Part shown: in pieces, positions 54,538 to 63,490 of the stretch
How positions within the stretch are numbered: position 1 is the stretch's first letter
Layout of the letters: every line of letters starts with the position of its first letter
From: Subtercola boreus
GTDB taxonomy: Bacteria > Actinomycetota > Actinomycetes > Actinomycetales > Microbacteriaceae
DNA: 64,000 nt
Direction: 5' to 3'
Assembly: GCF_003399645.1 (NCBI RefSeq)
Contig: NZ_NBXD01000020.1
Coordinates: forward strand, 62,001-126,000
Position numbers and translations under genes: made by a program
Notes under the pieces: model-generated
The model's input: the letters and a program-made list of their open reading frames with translations, nothing else
Database searches by the model: none
Told to the model about the DNA's origin: nothing

Positions 54538-55928
54538 GCTCCGAGCACGCGGTCGAGGTAGTCGTTCGCGAACAGCCGGGCGGGATCGAGCCGCTCCCTC
54601 AGCGCCACGAAGTCGACGAACCGCGGGTACAGCCCGGTGAAATCCTGCGCATCGCGGGTGTGCAGCTTGCCCCAGTGCGGCCGGCCGGCGTGCGCCATCA
54701 TGATCTCCTCGACCGCTTCGAAGTACTCGGCGTGCGGTTCACGAAAGTAGCGGTGCACTGCAATGTATCCCGTTTGGCGGCCGTGCGCGGTCGAGAGCCA
54801 GAGGTCGTCGGAGGCCGCGAAGCGCACCTCGACCGGGAACGAGATGCGCCAGCCCCGCCGCTCGATGAGGCCATCGATCTCCCTCAGCACCTCGGGTACG
54901 ACCTCGGCGGGCAGCGCGTACTCCATCTCCACAAAGCGCACGGTGCGGCGGGTGGCGAAGACGCGGGGTGAGAGGTCGGTGTAGTCGCGCGTTCCGGTGA
55001 GCTTCTCGGCCACCCGGTTGATGTGCGGGATGATCGGCGGTGCCACGCGCCCTAGTGAACAGGTGAGACGGAAGAGCTGGTTTGACACCAGCCAGTCGTC
55101 GACGAAGCGGTTCAGCGGCGGCAGCGCGGCGCGGGCATCCGTTCCCGGGATGCGCGTGTTCGTCTTCGTGAGCGCGGTGCCGGTGTGCGGAAACCAGTAG
55201 AACTCGAGGTGGTCGGCGCCCGCCACCCGCTCGGGCAGGGCGTCGAGCACCGCCTCGAGCGGCTCGGCTCGCTCGCTCGCGTGCAGCAGGAACGTCGGCA
55301 CGCACTGCAGGGTGACCTCGACGAGGATGCCGAGCGCTCCGAGCCCCACCGCGACGGCGGGCAGCAGCTCGGCATTCTCGGTCTCGCTGACCCTCAGCAG
55401 CGTTCCGTCGCCGGTGACGAGAACGGCACCCCTGACCTGGCTCGCCATGCCTCCGAAACGGGCGCCGGTGCCGTGGGTTCCGGTGGAGATGGCGCCGGCG
55501 ACGCTCTGTCGATCGATGTCGCCCATATTCGTGAGGGCGAGGCCGTGGGGGGCGAGCATCCGGGGAAGCTCCCAGAGGTGGGTGCCGGCGCCGAGCGTGA
55601 CGCGGGCGCGGAGTGTGTCGACGTTCAGCACGCCGCTCAGGCCGGTGACGTCGAGTTGCACTCCTTTGGCAACTGCGATGCCGGTGAAACTGTGGCCGGC
55701 GCCGACCGCCTTGATGCGGAGCCCCGCGCGCCCGGCGGCCACAACCGCGCGCTGCACCGCTTCGACGCTCTGCGGTCGCTCGACACGCACCGGGCGCACG
55801 GCCTCGGTGCGCCCCCAGGTGCGCCAGACCGCGCCCGTGAAGCCCGCCCCACCGTCTGCCCCGACGGCTCGCCCGATACCGGTGCGCGCACTGGTGCGGG
55901 GCGCGCGCCCCACCCGCCCCCCGCTCAC
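54534..55928 (-). CDS. D-arabinono-1,4-lactone oxidase family FAD protein
   Basis: VAO-family flavoenzyme of 464 residues. FAD-binding half with IKAVGAGHSFTGIAVAKG (probable covalent-FAD His), TNMGDIDRQSVAGAISTGTHGTG; ALO half with PEVLREIDGLIERRGWRISFPVEVRFAA and PHWGKLHTRDAQDFTGLYPRF. Homologues oxidise sugar 1,4-lactones (gulono-, arabinono-lactone). GTGA overlap with the gene upstream and ATGA with GH1 downstream. The alditol-oxidase-like protein at 34907 is a distant paralogue. Confidence 0.9.
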   Translation of the reverse strand: MSGGRVGRAPRTSARTGIGRAVGADGGAGFTGAVWRTWGRTEAVRPVRVERPQSVEAVQRAVVAAGRAGLRIKAVGAGHSFTGIAVAKGVQLDVTGLSGVLNVDTLRARVTLGAGTHLWELPRMLAPHGLALTNMGDIDRQSVAGAISTGTHGTGARFGGMASQVRGAVLVTGDGTLLRVSETENAELLPAVAVGLGALGILVEVTLQCVPTFLLHASERAEPLEAVLDALPERVAGADHLEFYWFPHTGTALTKTNTRIPGTDARAALPPLNRFVDDWLVSNQLFRLTCSLGRVAPPIIPHINRVAEKLTGTRDYTDLSPRVFATRRTVRFVEMEYALPAEVVPEVLREIDGLIERRGWRISFPVEVRFAASDDLWLSTAHGRQTGYIAVHRYFREPHAEYFEAVEEIMMAHAGRPHWGKLHTRDAQDFTGLYPRFVDFVALRERLDPARLFANDYLDRVLGA

Positions 55929-57160
55929 AGGAACGCCTGCCCCTCGCCGCGGTAGGTCGGCACCTGGGCCACCACCTCACCACCCGAGACCACCGCGAAC
56001 CCGTTGACGTGTTCCGACAGCTCCCCCGACTTCGTGTGCCGCAGCCACACCCGGTCTCCCACGGCGAGACGTTCGGCTGCCGCACCCGAGAGCGGCGTCT
56101 GCACCTCACCCGCCATTTCGCGCGCCTGCATCGAGAGCCCGGTCGGCCAGACCAGCTCGGGCAACCGGTCGGGCTGCGCGGGGCCGGAGGCGATCCAGCC
56201 CCCGCCCAGCAGCGTGGCCATCTGCGGGGTGGGCTTTCGCACGACCGAGAGGGCGAACGCCGCCGCCGGCGCGGGGCGGAATCGCGAGTAGGTGTCGAAG
56301 AGGTGCCCGCCGAACAGTCCGCTGCCGGCCGCGACCTCGGTGACGGATGCATCGGCCGACGTGCTCTCGAGAGACCCCGTGCCGCCACCGTTCACGAACT
56401 CGAGATCGGCGACCTCGCGAACAGCCTCCACGACGGCCCCGCGACGGCCTTCGAGTTCGGCGATGGAACGGTGCTGCATCCAGTCGAGCACCCGGCCCCT
56501 CGCCGGGTTGCCGCGCGGCCGGTTGCCGACCCCCGCGATCTGCGCTTCGTACCCCATCAGGCCCACGAGTTCGAAGCCGGGGCGCGCTGCGATGTGCTGG
56601 GCCAGCACCCGCGCCGCATCGACACTGAAGACCGGCGAGCGCCACACCCCCACATGACCGAGCGCCCGGGTCACGAATGACGTGTCGAGTTCGATGCAGA
56701 CCCGGATGCTCGCCCGGGCCCCGGGCGCCACCACCCGGTCGACCAGGTCGAGCTGCGACACGTCGTCGACCATCAGCGTGACGCGCGAGGCAAGCTGCTC
56801 GTCGGCCGCGAGGCGACGGATGCCCGCCCGATCCACGCTCGGGTATCCCACCACCACGTCGTCGATCGTCTCGGCGAGCCAGAGGGCCTCGGGCAGCGTG
56901 TACGCGAGCACCCCTGTGTAACCCGGCAGTGCCAGCACTGCATCGAGCACCTCCCGCACCCGCACCGACTTGCTGGCCACCCGGATGGGCTTGCCGGCGG
57001 CGCGGTCGAGCATCGAGAACGCGTTGTGCGCGAGCGCGTCGAGGTCGAGCGCAGCGAAAGGCGTGTCGAGGTGAGCCGTGGCGGCGGCCAGTGAGCCCCA
57101 GTAGCCGGCGGTGTCGTCGATCCAGGGCGTGCCGGGGGTGGGCAGCAGGGAGAGTGTCAT
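55925..57160 (-). CDS. PLP-dependent amino acid deaminase/aldolase (alanine racemase N-terminal fold)
   Basis: Protein of 411 residues with the fold-type III barrel. PFAALDLDALAHNAFSML and IRVASKSVRVREVLDAVL carry the probable PLP lysine (in VASKSVR); EFVNGGGTGSLEST and a C-terminal beta domain with GDRVWLRHTKSGELSEHVNGF follow, as in D-threonine aldolase/D-serine dehydratase relatives. Substrate unknown. Begins directly after the MFS stop and overlaps the lactone oxidase start. Confidence 0.85.
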   Translation of the reverse strand: MTLSLLPTPGTPWIDDTAGYWGSLAAATAHLDTPFAALDLDALAHNAFSMLDRAAGKPIRVASKSVRVREVLDAVLALPGYTGVLAYTLPEALWLAETIDDVVVGYPSVDRAGIRRLAADEQLASRVTLMVDDVSQLDLVDRVVAPGARASIRVCIELDTSFVTRALGHVGVWRSPVFSVDAARVLAQHIAARPGFELVGLMGYEAQIAGVGNRPRGNPARGRVLDWMQHRSIAELEGRRGAVVEAVREVADLEFVNGGGTGSLESTSADASVTEVAAGSGLFGGHLFDTYSRFRPAPAAAFALSVVRKPTPQMATLLGGGWIASGPAQPDRLPELVWPTGLSMQAREMAGEVQTPLSGAAAERLAVGDRVWLRHTKSGELSEHVNGFAVVSGGEVVAQVPTYRGEGQAFL

Positions 57161-58456
57161 TCAGCGAACCGATCTCACTCGGGCGACGGCTGTGGCGCCG
57201 GCCGCGGCGAACAGGGCAGACAGGAGAAAGAGTCCCTCGAACCCGCCGAACAGCGCCACCACGCCCGCTCCGAGCAGCGGCGCGATCGCCTGCGGCACGG
57301 CGGTGGCGATGTTCATGATGCCGAGGTCTTTGCCCCGGGTCGCGGGATCGGGGAGCACCTGCGTGGCGAGCGCCTGGTCGACCGACAGAAAGCATCCGTA
57401 GCCCAGCCCCAGCAGGCCCGCCGCGACCATCGCCACGCTGAGCTCGGGCACGAATGCCAGCAGCAGCGCCGCCACGGCCTGCAGCGCAGAGGCCGCGAAC
57501 ACGAACACGCGGCGGCGACCCAGCCAGTCGGAGAGGGCGCCGGCACCGAGCGAAGCGAGAATCACGAACACCATGTAGATGAGGGTCAGGATGATCAGGT
57601 CATCCTGTGCGGTCTCGTCGCCCAGCCCGAACATCAGGAAATACAGCAGCAGGGCGGTGCCGAGCGCATTGCCCGTGTTCACCAGAACGCGGCTGAGAAG
57701 GGTGAAGCCGAAATCGGGGTACTGCCGCGGGCTGATCCAGAAGCCGTCGAGAAAGACCCGGGCGCTCACGCGTGCTCGTTCGGCGCGCGGAAGAACGGCA
57801 TCCGGCATCCACAGGCAGAAGGGCAGCACCAGAAGAACGAGCAGCACAGCCACCGCGAGGTAGCCCGCGAACTGACTCGTGAAGAGCGTGGTCACGAGCA
57901 CGAGTCCCAGGATGGTGCCGATCGCCTGCGGAGCCGACAGCCAGCCCGAGACGAAGCCGCGCTGGCCCACGGGAACCTGATCGGAGATCGCCGCGGTGAG
58001 CGAGGCTGTGAGAATGCAGAAGCCGACGATGGCGAGGGTCCAGAACACGCCGATACCGACCAGGCTCTGCTGGGCGCCGAGGAGCACGAGCGAGACGGCG
58101 AAGAGAAGCGTTCCGGCGGCCACGAAGGGCCGACGCCGTCCGAAGCGCGAGGTGGAGCGGTCGGAGAGGGCCCCGGTGAGCGGAAAGACGATCAGCGCCG
58201 CGACCCCCGCGATGCCCGAGACGACGCCGAAGGCGACGACGCTTCCGATCCAGTCGCCCGCTGCGTCGCCCGACCCGGTCTGCAGCCGGTTCTCGATCTG
58301 CAGTCGGTTCTCGATCTGCAGAGGAAGCAGCAGCTGGATGGGGGTGAGCTGCGCCATCCAGATGCCCAGCCAGGCGGTGGCGAACAGCGCGATCCAGCCG
58401 CCGCCGACCCGGTGACGGGGTTCGGCGAAGAGGCCGGTCGCTGGAGGGCTGCTCAT
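57161..58456 (-). CDS. MFS transporter (sugar-type)
   Basis: Twelve-helix major facilitator of 431 residues. The loop motif [21 protein letters not shown] after helix 2 and its repeat [16 protein letters not shown] in the second half are typical of MFS/GPH-like sugar carriers. An 18-bp tandem duplication (58280-58315) doubles the six-residue unit LQIENR in the first extracytoplasmic loop. First gene of the operon, presumably importing the glycoside handled by the GH1 enzyme. Confidence 0.88.
   Translation of the reverse strand: MSSPPATGLFAEPRHRVGGGWIALFATAWLGIWMAQLTPIQLLLPLQIENRLQIENRLQTGSGDAAGDWIGSVVAFGVVSGIAGVAALIVFPLTGALSDRSTSRFGRRRPFVAAGTLLFAVSLVLLGAQQSLVGIGVFWTLAIVGFCILTASLTAAISDQVPVGQRGFVSGWLSAPQAIGTILGLVLVTTLFTSQFAGYLAVAVLLVLLVLPFCLWMPDAVLPRAERARVSARVFLDGFWISPRQYPDFGFTLLSRVLVNTGNALGTALLLYFLMFGLGDETAQDDLIILTLIYMVFVILASLGAGALSDWLGRRRVFVFAASALQAVAALLLAFVPELSVAMVAAGLLGLGYGCFLSVDQALATQVLPDPATRGKDLGIMNIATAVPQAIAPLLGAGVVALFGGFEGLFLLSALFAAAGATAVARVRSVR
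58280..58315. repeat. 18-bp tandem duplication in the MFS gene
   Basis: Units 58280-58297 and 58298-58315 differ at one base (CTGCAGCCGGTT versus CTGCAGTCGGTT) and keep the frame. Confidence 0.9.
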
Positions 58457-58491
58457 TCCATAGATCTAACCGTCTTCAGGGACTTTTTCCT

Positions 58492-58540
58492 CCATGCAAC
58501 CGCATGGGGCTTTGACTTTGGCTCGGATAGCTTGCTAAAT
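58492..58540. promoter_or_regulatory. divergent control region: palindrome plus promoter for the surface-protein gene
   Basis: CCATGC-AACC-GCATGG (58492-58507) is a perfect 6-bp inverted repeat, suited to a LacI- or TetR-type dimer, between the MFS operon and the surface-protein gene. TTGACT (58512-58517) with CTAAAT (58535-58540) at 17-bp spacing is a possible promoter to the right; TAGCTT at 58528-58533 is another -10 option. Confidence 0.5.
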
Positions 58541-58542
58541 GG

Positions 58543-60981
58543 ATGAACGTGCCAGTCGCGAATCGCAGAAAGACCAGGGGTGTGCCGGTGGTGCCGGCTC
58601 CCGGGGCTTCGCGATTCCGTTTGCTGATGGTCGTCGCCGCGCTGGGACTGCTGGTACCGCTCGGCGCCTCCGCGCTGCAGGGTGCTGCGCCGGCTGCGGC
58701 CGAGGAGCAGCCCACTGCCACGGCCGCCCCGGCCGCCCTAGCGACCGCCGAGCCCATCGCGCCGGTCGCCCCCACGCCCACCCCGTCTCCCAGCGATCCG
58801 CCCGCGGCACCCACCCCCATCGTCGCCCCGCAGATCACCTCCCCCGCCGCGGGCACCCTGCAGAGCGGCTCGTTCGTCATCGCGGGCACCGCAGAGCCGA
58901 ACAGCCGCGTGCAGGTCTCGGCCAGCACCCGCTCCGACCCGCTCTGCGCCACCACCGCCTCATCCGACGGCGCCTTCACCTGCAGCACCGGCACGCTGCC
59001 GAGCGCTCCCGGCGTCGTGCTGCGGGTAGTGCAGCTCGTCGACGGCCACGACAACGCCAGCGACACCGTCACCGTCGACGTGCTGAACGCTCCCACCGTG
59101 GCCTCGGGCTCCGCGAGCGGCATCAGTACCGGCTACGGAACGGTTCGGGGCACGGCCCTCGCCGCGGCGACCGTCACCGCGTCTGCCTCCGGTGCCGCCG
59201 GAATCTTCTCCTGCACGGTTGCCGCCGACGTCTCCGGGGCCTGGGCGTGCAACCTCGGTGACCGCATCCCGAGCGGCACCGTGCAGGTGCGCGCCACCCA
59301 GTCCACCTCCTGGAGCCGGGGCCCCTCTGCCCAGAGTCCCGCCTTCGCTCTGCAGATCGATTCGGATGCGCCCGCCCCGCCCCGGGTCACGTCGCCCACC
59401 GCGGGAGCGTCGGCGCCGGCATCCGGCACCGCCTTCGCGGGCACCGGCGAGTCGGGCTCCCTCGTCACCGTCTTCGCGGGATCGTTCGCGGCCTGCACGG
59501 CACCCGTCCAGAACGGGGTCTGGGGATGCGAGGCGGGCGAGCTGGCCACCGGAACGGTCGCCGTGTCCGCCATCCAACAGGATCCCGCGGGCAATGTCAG
59601 CGCCGAGAGCGCGCCCGTCTCAGTGACGTTCCGCGCAGGGTCCGCGACACCGACCCCGTCGGCCACGGCTCCGGGCGGCAGCACCACGACTCCCGGAACC
59701 GGCGGTGGCGGAGCGCCGGGTTCCGGCGCGAGCGGTGCGGGGTCGGGCGCCACGGGTTCCGGCAGCGCGGGAACGGGCACGGGCACGACGGGCAGTGATG
59801 GCAGCAGCGGGAGTGGCAGCACGGGCGGCGGCTCGGGGCTCGGCGACGCACCCCAGACCCCGGGCTCGGGCACCTCGGGTGCCTCGGGCGGCGGCACCGG
59901 CGGCTCCCCGTCGGGTGACGGCGGCACGACCGGGGCCCCCGGCGGAACGGGCGAAGACACCTCCGCCCCGCTCTCCCCTCTCGCGGCAGACGGCACCTGG
60001 GCCGGCGCCACGCGCTTCACGACCACCCTGCAGCCGGTCTTCGGCACCGCGGCCGGCTCGAACTGGCTCATCGCTGCAGCGATCGCCCTCGGAGTCCTCG
60101 CACTCATCGCCGCTCCGGCCCGGCTCATGGCGGGGGCGCTCAGCGTCGCCGCACACAACCGCAGAGGCCGACGCGGAACCCTGCTCACCGGGCGCAACCG
60201 ACCCCGCGACGAGTTCGAACGTGCCCCGCAGGTTTCGGTGAATCCGCGCGTGCTCGCAGCCATCGCCCTGGTCGCCTCCGCCCTGATCGGCATGCTCTCG
60301 GGCCCCATCGAGAGCCAGCCCGCGTACCTGCGACTTCTCGGGGCCATCTGCATCGCGTTCGCCGTGCTCAATGCGGTCTCTGTGGCTCTGCCCCGGGTGC
60401 TCGGGCTCCGGATGCTCGGCCTCCGCTCCCGCATCGCCTTCGCTCCGCACTACCTCGCCATCGCCGCGGTTGTGATGCTGGCCTCGCGCGCCTTCGCCAT
60501 CGAGCCCGCCCTGCTCTTCGGACTGGTGCTCGCGATCGGCCCGGCCGACGGCACCTCGGTTCGCGGGCGCGCCCGGTTCGCCCTGCTCCATCTGCTCTCG
60601 CTGGTGGTGCTCGGCGGGGCGGCCTGGGCCGCCGCCACCGTGCTGCCGGCCGCGACGACGCCGGCCTCTGCGTTCCTCACCGAGGTGCTCAACACCATCG
60701 TGCTCGGCTCCTTCGGGGCGGCCGCGGTGCTGGTGCTGCCCTTCGGCGCCCTCGCCGGGCGGGCCGTGTTCGCCTGGTCGCGGACGGCCTGGCTGGCGGC
60801 CGCGCTCGGCTGCTTCACGCTGCTCGCCGCCGTGCTGCTGCCCGCCGCACCCTCCCTCGCGGTGCCCGCGGCGTCGAGCGGCCTCGGAGCGACCTGGGTG
60901 CTCATCGTGGCCGTGGGCTTCGCGGCGGTCAGCCTCTCGGTCTGGACCTGGGTGCGCTTCATCGCCCCGGCCCTGCGATGA
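58543..60981 (+). CDS. large surface protein: Ig-like repeats, Ser/Gly linker, multi-helix membrane domain
   Basis: Protein of 812 residues. Signal-like hydrophobic segment at about 25-50 (FRLLMVVAALGLLVPLGAS), a Pro/Thr/Ala stalk, then three Ig-like beta-sandwich repeats (about 92-180, 183-275 and 282-365) with ITSPAAGTLQSGSFVIAGTAEPNSRVQV and VTSPTAGASAPASGTAFAGTGESGSLVTV as repeat openings. A Gly/Ser/Thr linker (about 370-470) leads to 8-9 membrane helices (about 507-810) of unknown family. Start ATG 58543 or GTG 58549. The GH76 gene overlaps its stop as ATGA. Could be a sensor, adhesin or glycan-handling membrane protein. Confidence 0.75.
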   Translation: MNVPVANRRKTRGVPVVPAPGASRFRLLMVVAALGLLVPLGASALQGAAPAAAEEQPTATAAPAALATAEPIAPVAPTPTPSPSDPPAAPTPIVAPQITSPAAGTLQSGSFVIAGTAEPNSRVQVSASTRSDPLCATTASSDGAFTCSTGTLPSAPGVVLRVVQLVDGHDNASDTVTVDVLNAPTVASGSASGISTGYGTVRGTALAAATVTASASGAAGIFSCTVAADVSGAWACNLGDRIPSGTVQVRATQSTSWSRGPSAQSPAFALQIDSDAPAPPRVTSPTAGASAPASGTAFAGTGESGSLVTVFAGSFAACTAPVQNGVWGCEAGELATGTVAVSAIQQDPAGNVSAESAPVSVTFRAGSATPTPSATAPGGSTTTPGTGGGGAPGSGASGAGSGATGSGSAGTGTGTTGSDGSSGSGSTGGGSGLGDAPQTPGSGTSGASGGGTGGSPSGDGGTTGAPGGTGEDTSAPLSPLAADGTWAGATRFTTTLQPVFGTAAGSNWLIAAAIALGVLALIAAPARLMAGALSVAAHNRRGRRGTLLTGRNRPRDEFERAPQVSVNPRVLAAIALVASALIGMLSGPIESQPAYLRLLGAICIAFAVLNAVSVALPRVLGLRMLGLRSRIAFAPHYLAIAAVVMLASRAFAIEPALLFGLVLAIGPADGTSVRGRARFALLHLLSLVVLGGAAWAAATVLPAATTPASAFLTEVLNTIVLGSFGAAAVLVLPFGALAGRAVFAWSRTAWLAAALGCFTLLAAVLLPAAPSLAVPAASSGLGATWVLIVAVGFAAVSLSVWTWVRFIAPALR

Positions 60982-62183
60982 CCGCGCCCGCGGCGCCTCC
61001 GCCCGGCACACCGCTGCCCGCCCAGACCGGGCCCACCGACGCCGAGCAATCCACCACCGCCGAGCAGTCCACCGCCGAGCCCGCCGCCGCCGCCGCCCTC
61101 TGGAGCGCCACAGCCGACCGCGCGCAGCAGGCCCTCACCGATCACTTCCAGACGCGGCTGCTCGGCCCGCGCCTGCTGCTCAACACCTCACCCCCGCGAC
61201 TCGGCCAGCTACTGACCTTCAACTACTGGTGGCTCGCCCACGCGGTCGAGGTGCGGGTCGACGGCGCAGAACGTCGCGGCGGGCGCACCGCTCCCGGTGG
61301 CACCGAGCGGCTGAGACTCGCCCAGCAGAGCTATGACGGCATCCGGCTCCGCAATCGCGGCAGGCTGTTCAACCACTACTTCGACGATATGGGATGGCTC
61401 GCGCTGGCGGCCGTGCGGCTGTACGACCTGAGCGGCGAGAGGCGCTGCCTCGACGACGCCATCTCGCTCTGGCGCTACATTGCCGAGAACGGGGCCGCGA
61501 ACGCTCCCGAGCGCGGTGTGGCCTGGCGCGACTCCCAGCTCGACTACCGCAATGCCCCGACAAACGGTGCCTTCGCGATCCTCTCGGCGCGACTGGCGAG
61601 CCGGGCATCCGACCCCCGTTTCGACGGGGCGGCGAACCGGTCGCTCGAGTACATCGCGCGAACCTTCGTGAGCGGCACCGGCGACCTCGCCGATCTCGTG
61701 GCCGACGGCATCAACCGCCAGGGCGACGGAGCCCTCGACGCTCACTGGCTGTTCACCTACAACCAGGGCCTCTACATCGGAGCGCTTGTCGAGGCGTTCG
61801 ACCGCACGGGAGATCCGGAGACACTCGAACGCGCGACGCGCACAGCAAGGGCGAGCATCGACCGGCTCGCGCCGACAGGGCTCTTCCTCGGCGAACCCGC
61901 GAACCTCGCGGAGCGGGGCGGTGGCGACGCCGGCCTGTTCAAGGGCATCTTCGTGCGCTACCTGGGTCTGCTGCTCGACCGTCTCGACCCGGCGGGCGAC
62001 GGCTTCCGGATGCTCGGGGCCTTCCTCACCGCCAGCACCGACCTGCTCGCCCCGAACGGCATCCCCCTCGCCGCCGACGACTGGTCGCATCCGCCGGGCC
62101 GCACCACGGCGCTCTCGACCCAGCTCTCGGCCGTGATGGCGCTCGAGGCGCGGGCCCGTTTCGAGCGGCTCGCGCTCCGCTGA
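60978..62183 (+). CDS. glycoside hydrolase family 76 protein (alpha-1,6-mannanase-like)
   Basis: Alpha/alpha-barrel enzyme of 401 residues. The GH76 Asp-Asp catalytic pair is in FNHYFDDMGWLALAA near residue 137, with NAPTNGAFAILSARLAS, FTYNQGLYIGALVEAF and LFKGIFVRYLGLLLD. No signal peptide is seen: the N terminus is a Pro/Thr/Glu/Ala-rich stretch, so it may act in the cytoplasm or leave by another route. Translationally coupled to the surface protein. Confidence 0.87.
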   Translation: MTAPAAPPPGTPLPAQTGPTDAEQSTTAEQSTAEPAAAAALWSATADRAQQALTDHFQTRLLGPRLLLNTSPPRLGQLLTFNYWWLAHAVEVRVDGAERRGGRTAPGGTERLRLAQQSYDGIRLRNRGRLFNHYFDDMGWLALAAVRLYDLSGERRCLDDAISLWRYIAENGAANAPERGVAWRDSQLDYRNAPTNGAFAILSARLASRASDPRFDGAANRSLEYIARTFVSGTGDLADLVADGINRQGDGALDAHWLFTYNQGLYIGALVEAFDRTGDPETLERATRTARASIDRLAPTGLFLGEPANLAERGGGDAGLFKGIFVRYLGLLLDRLDPAGDGFRMLGAFLTASTDLLAPNGIPLAADDWSHPPGRTTALSTQLSAVMALEARARFERLALR

Positions 62184-62264
62184 GGCGGCGAGCACCCGCT
62201 GCACCCGGTGCCGCCACAGCTCGGGCTCGCCGTTTCCGCGGCGACTCTCACACCCCGCGTCGAC
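62184..62264. other. short convergent intergenic gap
   Basis: Separates the GH76 gene from the hydrolase gene; no clear hairpin or frame found. Confidence 0.4.
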
Positions 62265-62951
62265 TCACCCCCGGCGCGCGACCTGCTCGGCCAGCACGGC
62301 CGCGAAGGCCCGCGAGCCGATGATGCGCGAGTGCCCGCCGACAGCCAGGCGGAGGTTGCGGGCCCCCGGCAGCACACTGCCCGCCGGCACGTTCTGGTCG
62401 TAACTGCCGAACACCGAGGTGATGCGCTCGTTCACCGGCGACCGGGCACCCAGGAACGTCATCGTGAGATCGGCGGCGTCGAAGATGCGGATGCTCGGCA
62501 CCTTCAGCCTCTCGGCCCACACCGATCCCGAGAACGGAGTGTTCACGGCGACCAGGTGATCGACACGCTGCTCGGGGTCGAGCCGAAGCATCACGTACTT
62601 GCCGATGAGCCCGCCCTTGCTGTGCGCCACCAGCAGCACGTCACGCAGGTCGTTCTCGGCCAGGAGCCCGGCGACGAGCCGCGCAGACTCGTCGATCGGC
62701 AGGAGGTTGCGGCCCAGCTCCGGCACGAAGAACACCGCGTGTCCCAGATCTTCGAGCTGGCGGGCCAGCGGCAGCATGAAGTGCCAGCGCTCGTAGACCC
62801 CGGGCAGCAGAACGACGGGCCGCGCGCCCGGCCCCACCGCCCCCGAATCCCGCCGGGACGGGTCCCTCGCGGTCGCGAGTCCGCGGAGTTCGGAGCGAGC
62901 GCTGTACCCGTAGTCGAGCATCCAGTAGCCCGCTCTGGCCAACCCGTTCAC
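62265..62951 (-). CDS. alpha/beta hydrolase (lipase/esterase-like)
   Basis: Protein of 228 residues: VVLLPGVYERWHFMLPLARQLEDLGH, VLLVAHSKGGLIGKYVML (nucleophile Ser), TPFSGSVWAERL and a late VGGHSRIIGS that supplies the catalytic His. The pattern is that of triacylglycerol-lipase-like hydrolases, but no secretion signal is seen. GAGG precedes the GTG start, 8 bp after the neighbouring stop. Confidence 0.82.
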   Translation of the reverse strand: MNGLARAGYWMLDYGYSARSELRGLATARDPSRRDSGAVGPGARPVVLLPGVYERWHFMLPLARQLEDLGHAVFFVPELGRNLLPIDESARLVAGLLAENDLRDVLLVAHSKGGLIGKYVMLRLDPEQRVDHLVAVNTPFSGSVWAERLKVPSIRIFDAADLTMTFLGARSPVNERITSVFGSYDQNVPAGSVLPGARNLRLAVGGHSRIIGSRAFAAVLAEQVARRG

Positions 62952-62959
62952 AGCGGGCC

Positions 62960-63436
62960 TCAGCCGAGATCGGCTTCGAGGCTGTCGGTGGAGGCGCCGA
63001 TGAGTTCGAGCAGCGCGCCGGCGTAAGCGTCGGCCGCGTCTGCCGCGACGAACACCCGGCGCTCGCCCGCGAGCACCGTCTCGACCTCGTAGGCCTCCCC
63101 CGTGGCCAGTCCGTCGTCGTCGATGCGGCTCGCACCCGCAGCAGGGTCGCTCCGCCGCAGCGAACGGAAGGTGGCACCGAGCAGAGCGCGCAACTGGTGC
63201 TCGGCGGGCATCCACAGGGCGTCGTCGATGGCCACCGAGTCGAGCGCCCATTCGGTGGTGCCGTTGAACCCGAGCACCGTGCCGGTGTCGAATTCGTGCG
63301 CCTCGATGGTCATGTCGCTCACGGTGAACACGTCGCCCTCGAAGCCCTCACGGTCGATGATGAAGAGGTCGCCCGATGTCGGGTGCCATACGAGGCCCGT
63401 GAGTTGGAGCGCGCGGGCGAGCTGGGGAGTGATCAT
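62960..63436 (-). CDS. conserved hypothetical protein (sometimes labelled CpaE)
   Basis: Protein of 158 residues beginning MITPQLARALQLTGLVWHP, with FGFNGTTEWALDS-like core VLGFNGTTEWALDSVAID and a C terminus rich in Ala/Asp. It resembles a Microbacteriaceae family often named pilus assembly protein CpaE, but it has no P-loop or receiver domain, so that name is not supported. Upstream of, and probably cotranscribed with, the hydrolase. CATAAT lies 6 nt before the ATG. Confidence 0.75.
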   Translation of the reverse strand: MITPQLARALQLTGLVWHPTSGDLFIIDREGFEGDVFTVSDMTIEAHEFDTGTVLGFNGTTEWALDSVAIDDALWMPAEHQLRALLGATFRSLRRSDPAAGASRIDDDGLATGEAYEVETVLAGERRVFVAADAADAYAGALLELIGASTDSLEADLG

Positions 63437-63448
63437 CCGCTAATTATG
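63437..63448 (-). promoter_or_regulatory. -10 element for the 158-residue protein
   Basis: Minus-strand CATAAT (complement of 63443-63448), 6 nt before the ATG at 63436. Confidence 0.5.
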
Positions 63449-63478
63449 CGACGCGGCACTGGGCATTGACACGGGCTG

Positions 63479-63490
63479 TATGTTGTTCTG
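63479..63490 (+). promoter_or_regulatory. -10 element for the ROK gene
   Basis: TATGTT at 63479-63484, 6 nt before the GTG at 63491. Confidence 0.55.

Noticed and set aside
63466-63471. TTGACA upstream of the ROK gene as a -35 box
   Set aside because: It lies only 7 bp from the TATGTT hexamer, far from the required 16-18 bp, so the match is probably chance.
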